Shown here in pieces: positions 1 through 5,346 of a DNA stretch of 11,457 nucleotides. A program made the position numbers and the translations under genes. How positions within the stretch are numbered: the stretch's first letter is position 1; the number at the start of each line of letters is the position of its first letter. The DNA comes from Oscillospiraceae bacterium (GTDB lineage Bacteria; Bacillota_A; Clostridia; Oscillospirales; Oscillospiraceae). The notes below the pieces were generated by a model, which saw nothing but the letters and a program-made list of their open reading frames with translations, was not told the origin of the DNA and made no database searches. The stretch spans positions 1 to 11,457 of the forward strand of contig JAFQPT010000018.1 of NCBI GenBank assembly GCA_017411665.1. Reading direction: 5' to 3'.

Positions 1-380
1 ATCTGAACATCAGCAACATTGAAACCACCGATATCTCTCCGCTGTACGGTCTGACCAATCTGAAAAAGATGAACTCCACCATGAACGAGAAGATTCCCAA
101 GGACCAGATTGAAACCTTCAAGCAGATGCTGCCCAACTGCGATGCCACCTTCACCTTTGCCGATGAATCCCCCACGGAATACGGCTGGAGACGTGCACCC
201 GCACCTCCCCACGGCATCTATTTATATACGCCCCGCTACGCCCTGCTGCGTCAGCAGATTGGCTATGACACCAAGGACTATTCCCGTTACCCCAAGGGAC
301 ATCTGACCGAGGAAGTCACCTATGAATCCACAGGCATCCTGCCTCCCGAAGAATACTATAAGGAGGAGAATTATGAATAA
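1..380 (+). CDS. Leucine-rich repeat protein, 3' fragment (5' end outside window)
   Basis: The open frame enters from the left edge (first whole codon at 3) and ends at TAA 378-380, so only about 125 C-terminal residues are seen. It opens in the last leucine-rich repeat (LNISN, then DISPLYGLTNL), followed by a non-repeat C-terminal block with GW, RYALLRQQIGY, DYSRYP and EEVTYESTGI. The same block ends the next two genes, so this is the first visible member of a tandem paralogous family. By analogy with the complete neighbour it is probably an exported, cell-surface-attached protein, but its N-terminus is not visible. The stop codon lies inside the start of the following gene (8-nt overlap), and its last codons carry that gene's ribosome binding site, so the two are in one operon and probably translationally coupled. 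Ligand and function are unknown. Confidence 0.85.
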   Translation, partial: LNISNIETTDISPLYGLTNLKKMNSTMNEKIPKDQIETFKQMLPNCDATFTFADESPTEYGWRRAPAPPHGIYLYTPRYALLRQQIGYDTKDYSRYPKGHLTEEVTYESTGILPPEEYYKEENYE

Positions 381-1803
381 GAAGATTCTCATCCCTCTGC
401 TGGCATTGTGCGTCCTGCTGCTCAGCGGCTGCAGCGTTGATATGACCGGCAAGCCCTACAGCGAAATCGAAGCGTACATCGCAGAAAACCCCAACAAAAA
501 AGTGACCTACACCGTCACCGTCGACGGCGGCAGTGAGCCCATTACACTGACCAACGAATCTGCTTCCGTTGTTCTGACCGACGAAGCGCAGATCGACAGT
601 CTGCTGGCACAGGCGGACTACCTGCAGAATCTCACCACCATAGATATGTCTGCTCTGGTCGTGAAGGCCTCTGTATGGAACAAGGTCGATGCAGCCTTCC
701 CCAATGCCGATCTCGGCTGCAAAGCCATCGCATTTCTCGGAAAAGAGTATCCCCTGAATACTGCCTCCATCGACCTGTCCGATCTGACCTCCGAGCAGGT
801 GCCCGAAGCCATTGAAGGTATGCAGGCTCTGTTCCTGCTGAAAGAGGTTGCGCTGTGCAAGGACGGCGCAATCAGCACTGTGTCTCTGGATGACGCCGCC
901 GCACTATGCACCGCTCACCCCGACCTGACCTACCACTACAAGCTGGTGCTGTTCGGTCAGGAGGTTTCCACCGATATGGAGCGTCTGGAATACTGGCGCG
1001 CAGGCTTCAAGGACGAAGGACTTGCCGAATTCCGCAAGCTGCTGCCCATGATGCACAAGCTCACCTATCTCAAGCTGGACTGGTGCGGCACTACCGACGA
1101 AGCCATGGCGCAGCTGCGCGACGACTTCCCCCACATCAAGGTAGTCTGGCGCATCTTCTTCCATGAATACAACTGTCTCACCGATACACTGAAAATCTGG
1201 GCAAACTGGACCGTCAACGACATGAACAACGACTGTCTCAAATACTGCACCGATGTCAAGTATCTGGATCTGGGCCACACGATGATCACCCACTGCGAAT
1301 GGGCACGCAATATGCCCGATTTGGAAGTGGTCATTATGGGTGACTGCAATCTGAAGAGCATTGAACCTCTGCGGGAATGCCCGAAGATCACCTATCTGGA
1401 AATTTTCTCCTCTAAGGTCACCGATTTGAGTCCTCTGGAAGACCTGCATGAGCTGAAGTATCTGAACATCAGCAATCTGAGAGTGGACGATATCACCCCC
1501 ATGTACGGACTGGACAACCTCATCAAGGTCAACTCCACCATGAACGGCAGAATCCCCCAGGAACAGATTGACAAGTTCCGTGAACTGCAGCCTCAGTGTG
1601 TGGCAACGTTCCTGGACCACGGCAACCCCACGGGCTATGACTGGCGCTACGACAACTGGGGTCACATCCTGCCTCGCTACGCACTGCTGCGTCAGCAGAT
1701 TGGCTACACTCCTGTCGACTATTCCCGTTATCCCACAGGGTATGTCACCGAAGAGATCACCTACGAATCCACAGGCATTACCCCTCCGGAAGCAGAACAG
1801 TAA
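373..1803 (+). CDS. Leucine-rich repeat surface lipoprotein
   Basis: 476 residues from ATG 373, chosen because AAGGAGGAG (360-368) sits just upstream and the protein then begins with a classic lipoprotein signal: MNKK, a hydrophobic stretch, and lipobox LSGC with Cys20 as the lipidation site. A longer in-frame start at 322 would bury this signal. Residues 30-290 are loosely repetitive (blocks around 117-160, 188-236 and 258-300, each with a hydrophobic strand, a short linker and a hydrophobic LxxLxL-like end). Residues 294-385 are more regular internalin-like leucine-rich repeats (KYLDLGH, LEVVIMGDCNL, ITYLEIF, LKYLNISN). Residues 415-470 form the shared C-terminal block with RYALLRQQIGY and EEITYESTGI. 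Inferred to sit on the outer face of the membrane and bind another molecule; the ligand is unknown. It overlaps the upstream paralogue by 8 nt and is followed by a strong terminator. Confidence 0.93.
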   Translation: MNKKILIPLLALCVLLLSGCSVDMTGKPYSEIEAYIAENPNKKVTYTVTVDGGSEPITLTNESASVVLTDEAQIDSLLAQADYLQNLTTIDMSALVVKASVWNKVDAAFPNADLGCKAIAFLGKEYPLNTASIDLSDLTSEQVPEAIEGMQALFLLKEVALCKDGAISTVSLDDAAALCTAHPDLTYHYKLVLFGQEVSTDMERLEYWRAGFKDEGLAEFRKLLPMMHKLTYLKLDWCGTTDEAMAQLRDDFPHIKVVWRIFFHEYNCLTDTLKIWANWTVNDMNNDCLKYCTDVKYLDLGHTMITHCEWARNMPDLEVVIMGDCNLKSIEPLRECPKITYLEIFSSKVTDLSPLEDLHELKYLNISNLRVDDITPMYGLDNLIKVNSTMNGRIPQEQIDKFRELQPQCVATFLDHGNPTGYDWRYDNWGHILPRYALLRQQIGYTPVDYSRYPTGYVTEEITYESTGITPPEAEQ

Positions 1804-1807
1804 TTGT

Positions 1808-1842
1808 AAATCCCGACAGACCCTTGCCTGTCGGGATTTTTC
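1808..1842 (+). terminator. Intrinsic terminator after LRR lipoprotein operon
   Basis: A 12-bp perfect stem (AAATCCCGACAG 1808-1819 with CTGTCGGGATTT 1828-1839), an 8-nt loop, and a T-rich tail. It lies 4 nt after the stop of the lipoprotein gene and separates it from the third paralogue, which has its own promoter. Confidence 0.93.
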
Positions 1843-1855
1843 TTGCCGCGAATCA

Positions 1856-1884
1856 TTGACAGTTTTCGCCGCCCCTTCTATAAT
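1856..1884 (+). promoter_or_regulatory. Consensus sigma-A promoter of third LRR gene
   Basis: TTGACA at 1856-1861 and TATAAT at 1879-1884 with a 17-nt spacer match the housekeeping consensus exactly. Transcription would start near 1891, giving a short leader of about 27 nt before the TTG start. A perfect consensus suggests strong, constitutive-type expression. Confidence 0.88.
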
Positions 1885-1903
1885 TGATTCAATTCCCCCA
1901 AAC

Positions 1904-1908
1904 GGAGG
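1904..1908 (+). promoter_or_regulatory. Shine-Dalgarno site that selects a TTG start
   Basis: GGAGG ends 9 nt before TTG 1918. The first in-frame ATG is seven codons further on, too far from this site and inside the membrane anchor, so TTG is the likely initiator. Confidence 0.75.
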
Positions 1909-1917
1909 TACATACCA

Positions 1918-3372
1918 TTGAAAAAACATAAAAAACTGATGATCGCAGCCCTTGCAGTCATTCTTCTGGCTGCAGCCGCATTTCTGATTTTCTTCAAAGA
2001 TATGACAGGCGCACCCTACAGTGATATCAAAACCTACAAGGAAACCCATCCCTATCAGCTGGTGTACTATGCCGTCACCCTGGAGGGTGGCAGCGAGCCA
2101 CTGACAGTCCGCAGCACAGATGACGCCGTGACCCTCAGCGACACCGCACAAATCAGCAGTCTGGCCGCGCAGGCAGAATATCTGCAGCATCTATCCGTCA
2201 TTTCACTGGGTGATTTGACGCCCACCGCTGCCGAAGCGATACAGCTTCTGGACATCTTCCCCCACGCAGACGTTCAGTTCGGGCAAGTTAAGATTTTAGG
2301 CAAAACCTACGCTGTGGATGCTGCCGAAATCGACTTGTCTCACATGAAGTCTGAGGACGTTGAAGAAGCAGTCATGGGCTTAAGTACCCTGCCCATGCTG
2401 GAAACAGTCCGTTTGAACAAGGACGGTGCCGTCAGCACCGTATCTCTGAATGATGCTGCCGCACTGCACAAGGCGTGTCCCGACGCGTTCTTCATTTACA
2501 CCACTGAGCTGTTTGGACAGGAAATCTCCACCGATATGGAAACTGTGGAATACTTCCGCGTTAAAATCGGCAACGAAGGTCTCGATGAATTCCGCAAGCT
2601 GCTGCCTCTGATGCCCAACCTCACCTATCTGAAACTGGACACCTGCGAAATTGATGATGAGGTCATGGGTAAATTCCGCGAAGAAGTCAAAGAGCAGTGC
2701 AAGGTAGTCTGGCGCGTATTCTTCGGTCAGAACAATGCGCTGACTGATACCTATAAGATTTGGGCTACATGGAATATCGACACCAAGGAAGTTGACGTAC
2801 TAAAATACTGCAACGAAGTCAAGTATCTGGATTTGGGCCACAACAGCTTTATGAATCTGGACTTTCTGAAGGGTATGCCCGATTTGGAAATGGCGATTCT
2901 CGCCATCGGCAATCTGCAGGATATCTCCGGTATCGTAAACTGCTCCAAGCTGGAGTTTCTGGAAATTTTCTCCAACCGCAGCCTCACCAACGAAGACATG
3001 CAGCATCTGTCCGCTCTGACCAACATGAAGTATCTGAACGTCAGCAACACCATTTTGATGACGGATATGTCCTTCACAGACTCCATGCCCAAGCTCAGAC
3101 GCTTCTGGAACACCCTCAATCGCTGCTCCGCAGAGGAAGTGGAACGCGTCATGGCACTGCATCCCGACTGTGAATTCTTCTTCATCTGGGATGGCGACCC
3201 CACCGACTACGGCTGGCGCTATACCCGTGAAAGCGGATATCGGGAAATGACCCCCGAGTACGCACTGGTGCGTGCCCGCTTCGGTTATGAAAACTGGGAC
3301 TTCTCTCGAGACGAAAAGGGATATCTGAGAGAAGAAATCACCTATGAATCTCTGGGACTGACCCCCTCCTAA
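1918..3372 (+). CDS. Leucine-rich repeat protein with N-terminal membrane anchor
   Basis: 484 residues from TTG 1918, chosen by the Shine-Dalgarno spacing. It is clearly paralogous to the preceding lipoprotein along its length: DMTGAPYSDI near residue 28, GAVSTVSLNDAAAL near 170, LFGQEISTDME near 198, EFRKLLPLMPNLTYLKLD near 224, KYLDLGH near 302, and the C-terminal block with YALVRARFGY and EEITYESLGL. The N-terminus differs: basic MKKHKK, then about 20 hydrophobic residues (7-26) with no cysteine, so no lipobox. It is probably an uncleaved signal anchor or a signal-peptidase-I substrate. Leucine-rich repeats span about 300-400. It has its own consensus promoter and terminator, so it is a separate transcription unit from the first two paralogues. 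Location outside the membrane is inferred; the ligand is unknown. Confidence 0.92.
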   Translation: MKKHKKLMIAALAVILLAAAAFLIFFKDMTGAPYSDIKTYKETHPYQLVYYAVTLEGGSEPLTVRSTDDAVTLSDTAQISSLAAQAEYLQHLSVISLGDLTPTAAEAIQLLDIFPHADVQFGQVKILGKTYAVDAAEIDLSHMKSEDVEEAVMGLSTLPMLETVRLNKDGAVSTVSLNDAAALHKACPDAFFIYTTELFGQEISTDMETVEYFRVKIGNEGLDEFRKLLPLMPNLTYLKLDTCEIDDEVMGKFREEVKEQCKVVWRVFFGQNNALTDTYKIWATWNIDTKEVDVLKYCNEVKYLDLGHNSFMNLDFLKGMPDLEMAILAIGNLQDISGIVNCSKLEFLEIFSNRSLTNEDMQHLSALTNMKYLNVSNTILMTDMSFTDSMPKLRRFWNTLNRCSAEEVERVMALHPDCEFFFIWDGDPTDYGWRYTRESGYREMTPEYALVRARFGYENWDFSRDEKGYLREEITYESLGLTPS

Positions 3373-3384
3373 TCAGCCAAATAA

Positions 3385-3416
3385 CCCCCACCTCAATACG
3401 CCGAGGTGGGGGTTTT
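3385..3416 (+). terminator. Intrinsic terminator after third LRR gene
   Basis: A 10-bp perfect GC-rich stem (CCCCCACCTC 3385-3394 with GAGGTGGGGG 3403-3412), an 8-nt loop and TTTT. It closes the LRR gene cluster. Confidence 0.93.
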
Positions 3417-3484
3417 CATGTCTAAATTCACAATCCGTCTTTAAAAAGTTTACAAATAACTCACGAAGAGTTTTTCTATACCCG

Positions 3485-3513
3485 TTGACAAGGTAATTGA
3501 TATATGATAGACT
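3485..3513 (+). promoter_or_regulatory. Probable promoter of the DegV-PlsY operon
   Basis: A perfect -35 TTGACA at 3485-3490 is followed after 17 nt by TAGACT (3508-3513), a 4/6 match to the -10 consensus. TATGAT at 3503-3508 is a better hexamer but only 12 nt away. The rest of the 187-nt gap between 3372 and 3560 holds the upstream terminator and AT-rich DNA; I see no gene or riboswitch-like fold in it. Confidence 0.45.
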
Positions 3514-3559
3514 TCGTTCACGGTTTTCAAACTCAAACAATACAAATCAAGGTGAACAT

Positions 3560-4390
3560 ATGAAGATTATCGCTGATACCGCAACCCTGTTTGCCCCCTC
3601 CGAAGGCGAAGCGCAGGACATGACCATCATTCCTGTTTGTGTTACGATCAACAATCAAACCTATCAAGACTATTCCGAAATATCCAGTGAAGCATTTTTA
3701 CAGCTTATTGAAGCAGGTGGAATCCCCACATCCTCTCAGCCCGCTGTGGGCGATATGCTGGATGTTTATGAAGCCGATGATGACGAGCTGCTGGTCCTGA
3801 CCGTAGGTGACGGCCTGTCCGGCGCGTACCAAACTGCCGTTGGTGCGAGAAACTGCGCGGAGAACAAGGAACGCATCCACGTCATCAATTCCAAAACCCT
3901 CGCAGGCCCTCTGCGCTATCTGGCAAAGAAGGCTGTGGCGCTGAAGCAGCGTGGATTGTGTATGGAATCTATCAAGGCGCAGCTGTCTGAGAGCATTGAG
4001 TCCTCTGTCTCTTTTGTCATTCCCGAGGACTTCGAATTTCTCAAGCGCAGCGGACGACTGACTGCATTCACCGCAAAGGTCGGCGGCGCACTGAAGCTGC
4101 TGCCCGTACTGACCCAGACGGAAGATAAAACCCGCATCAAGCCCATTGCTGTCAAGCGGAGCTGGAATGCTGCGGTGGACACTGTGATACAGCGTCTGCA
4201 AGCCATAGGCGTGAATCGAGATTATCTGATTAGCGTCTGCCATACGGGTACGCTGCAAAAAGCAAATACCATTCTGCAACGGATTAAGGGTGTATTTCCC
4301 GAATCCGACACAGAGCTGCTGATGCTATCCCCTGCGCTGATTACACATGGCGGTCCCGGCTGCATCGTCGTACAGGCAATCAAAAAATAA
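3560..4390 (+). CDS. DegV family fatty-acid-binding protein (FakB-like)
   Basis: 276 residues from ATG 3560, preceded by AAGGTG. The frame is open from 3497, but family members begin with a short MKIIADS-type strand, which is what ATG 3560 gives (MKIIADTAT). DegV/FakB hallmarks are in order: PTSSQP at 56-61, GLSGAYQTA at 85-93, RSGRL at 163-167 followed by a Gly-rich helix, and THGGPG at 262-267. In characterised members (FakB of Staphylococcus aureus) the protein binds a free fatty acid and presents it to the kinase FakA, which makes acyl-phosphate. The usual Asp-Ser near the N-terminus is Asp-Thr here. It is cytosolic, with no signal peptide. It lies 11 nt upstream of plsY, whose substrate is acyl-phosphate, which supports a fatty-acid activation role. 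No fakA is visible, so the kinase would be encoded elsewhere. Confidence 0.92.
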   Translation: MKIIADTATLFAPSEGEAQDMTIIPVCVTINNQTYQDYSEISSEAFLQLIEAGGIPTSSQPAVGDMLDVYEADDDELLVLTVGDGLSGAYQTAVGARNCAENKERIHVINSKTLAGPLRYLAKKAVALKQRGLCMESIKAQLSESIESSVSFVIPEDFEFLKRSGRLTAFTAKVGGALKLLPVLTQTEDKTRIKPIAVKRSWNAAVDTVIQRLQAIGVNRDYLISVCHTGTLQKANTILQRIKGVFPESDTELLMLSPALITHGGPGCIVVQAIKK

Positions 4391-4401
4391 GAGGTACAGA
4401 T

Positions 4402-5007
4402 ATGAATCTCCTCGTTTTCGCTGCGCTTGCCTATTTGATTGGTTCTGTCCCCTTTGCGTTGGTTGTAGGTAAAGGTGTTTATGACACCGATGTCAGAGAA
4501 TACGGCAGTAAAAATCTGGGTGCCAGCAACACAGGACGCGTACTGGGTCCGGCCGCAGGTGCCACAGTTATGATACTGGATGCCGTAAAAGCATTTCTTG
4601 TTGTGTTTCTTGCTGTACATACCTGTAATAATCCCTTGGCAATTCCAATCGGGGGCCTTGCTGCAGCCATCGGACACTGCTATCCCCTGTTCGCTAAATT
4701 CAAGGGTGGAAAAGCCGTTGCCGCCTTATATGGCTTCCTGTTCGGTCTGTTCGTATTTGCAGGCATGACGCCCCTCATTTTCTTTCTGCCGCTGCTTGTA
4801 TTCCTCGTAACCCTTTTTCTTACAAAAATCATCTCCCTGTCCAGTATACTCTCTGCCGCATTTGCAGCAGTCTGCGCATGGTCTGTATCAGCCTCAAAGC
4901 CGATTATCATAGTGCTTGTGCTGCTTGCATTGCTGATTGTCTACCGTCACAGAGAAAACATCAAACGCATCCACAAGGGAAAAGAAAACAAAATCACATG
5001 GATGTAA
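4402..5007 (+). CDS. plsY: Acyl-phosphate:glycerol-3-phosphate acyltransferase PlsY
   Basis: 201 residues from ATG 4402, a normal PlsY length, with GAGG just upstream. PlsY transfers an acyl group from acyl-phosphate to glycerol-3-phosphate to make lysophosphatidic acid, the first step of phospholipid synthesis, in the cytoplasmic membrane. Visible motifs: GSVPFA at 14-19, REYGSKNLGASNTGRVLG at 32-49, GHCYPLFAKFKGGKAVA at 91-107, and YRHRENIKRIHKGKENK at 181-197. Hydrophobic segments at roughly 1-24, 50-73, 80-93, 110-160 and 165-181 fit a multi-spanning protein. The third motif reads KGGKAVAA where KGGKGVAT is usual, and the second has Lys and Ser at normally Gly and Thr positions, so this is a slightly divergent copy. 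It is co-transcribed with the upstream DegV/FakB-like gene. Confidence 0.95.
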   Translation: MNLLVFAALAYLIGSVPFALVVGKGVYDTDVREYGSKNLGASNTGRVLGPAAGATVMILDAVKAFLVVFLAVHTCNNPLAIPIGGLAAAIGHCYPLFAKFKGGKAVAALYGFLFGLFVFAGMTPLIFFLPLLVFLVTLFLTKIISLSSILSAAFAAVCAWSVSASKPIIIVLVLLALLIVYRHRENIKRIHKGKENKITWM

Positions 5008-5015
5008 ACACAAAT

Positions 5016-5053
5016 AAAAAAGGACGAAAGTCAGATTACTTCCGTCCTTTTTT
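5016..5053. terminator. Bidirectional terminator between plsY and tRNA-Val
   Basis: AAAAAAGGACG (5016-5026) pairs with CGTCCTTTTTT (5043-5053), followed inward by AAGT/ACTT with one mismatch and a 6-nt loop. It has a T-run on both strands, so it can end plsY transcription on + and tRNA-Val transcription on -. Its last base is the 3' A of the tRNA's encoded CCA, so the tRNA runs straight into the hairpin. Confidence 0.85.
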
Positions 5054-5129
5054 GGTGGAGACGAATGGGCTCGAACCATCGACCTCCTGCGTGTGAAGCA
5101 GGCGCTCTAACCAGCTGAGCTACGCCTCC
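5053..5129 (-). tRNA. tRNA-Val (anticodon CAC)
   Basis: Read on -, the 77 nt fold as a full cloverleaf: acceptor GGAGGCG with CGTCTCC (one G-T pair), D arm GCTC/GAGC, anticodon stem CCTGC/GCAGG with loop TTCACAC (anticodon CAC, reading GTG), T arm GATGG/CCATT with TTCGAGC, discriminator A and an encoded CCA. It is convergent with plsY and has its own promoter. Confidence 0.97.
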
Positions 5130-5141
5130 GTATGATTTGTC

Positions 5142-5169
5142 ATTATAACACTTTGTGTTAAAAAAACAA
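5142..5169 (-). promoter_or_regulatory. Promoter of tRNA-Val (extended -10)
   Basis: On -, TGTTATAAT (TATAAT at 5147-5142, TG at 5150-5149) is an extended -10 placed 12 nt before the tRNA. A weak -35, TTGTTT (5169-5164), lies 16 nt upstream. The terminator of the tRNA-Glu gene lies between the two tRNA genes, so an independent promoter is expected. Confidence 0.75.
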
Positions 5170-5187
5170 GTAAATATTCAACGAATG

Positions 5188-5226
5188 AAAAAAATAAAAT
5201 CCCGAACGCTTTCGCATTCGGGATTT
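5188..5226 (-). terminator. Intrinsic terminator of tRNA-Glu
   Basis: On -, a 10-bp stem AAATCCCGAA (5226-5217) with TTCGGGATTT (5206-5197) and a TATTTTTTT tail, beginning 2 nt after the CCA of tRNA-Glu. A near-copy occurs at 5441-5480 inside the recombinase frame. Confidence 0.9.
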
Positions 5227-5228
5227 CT

Positions 5229-5303
5229 TGGTGACCCGTAGGGGAATCGAACCCCTGTTACCGCCGTGAAAGGGCGGTGTCTTAACCGCTTGACCAACGG
5301 GCC
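5229..5303 (-). tRNA. tRNA-Glu (anticodon TTC)
   Basis: Read on -, 75 nt with acceptor GGCCCGT/ACGGGTC (one G-T pair), an anticodon stem closing the loop CTTTCAC (anticodon TTC, reading GAA and GAG), T arm AGGGG/CCCCT around TTCGATT, discriminator A and an encoded CCA. Size and sequence are typical of bacterial tRNA-Glu. It sits between its own promoter and terminator. Confidence 0.97.
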
Positions 5304-5318
5304 GTATGTAGCTTATTT

Positions 5319-5346
5319 ATTATAGCATGTTCACACGAAAAAGCAA
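5319..5346 (-). promoter_or_regulatory. Promoter of tRNA-Glu (extended -10), overlapping recombinase stop
   Basis: On -, TGCTATAAT (TATAAT at 5324-5319) is an extended -10 with a weak -35, TTGCTT (5346-5341), 16 nt upstream. It lies 15 nt before the tRNA. The recombinase stop codon TAA (5322-5320) is formed by bases of this -10 box, which implies that the frame reaches it by chance rather than by design. Confidence 0.75.

Noticed and set aside
904..2190. A 428-codon open frame on - opposite the second LRR gene
   Set aside because: It is the antisense shadow of a well-supported gene and crosses its terminator and the next gene's promoter. The translation lacks recognisable domains, and no ribosome binding site or promoter fits.
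3698..4279. A 193-codon open frame on - opposite the DegV-family gene
   Set aside because: It lies inside a gene with all DegV motifs on the other strand and has no start context or domain of its own.
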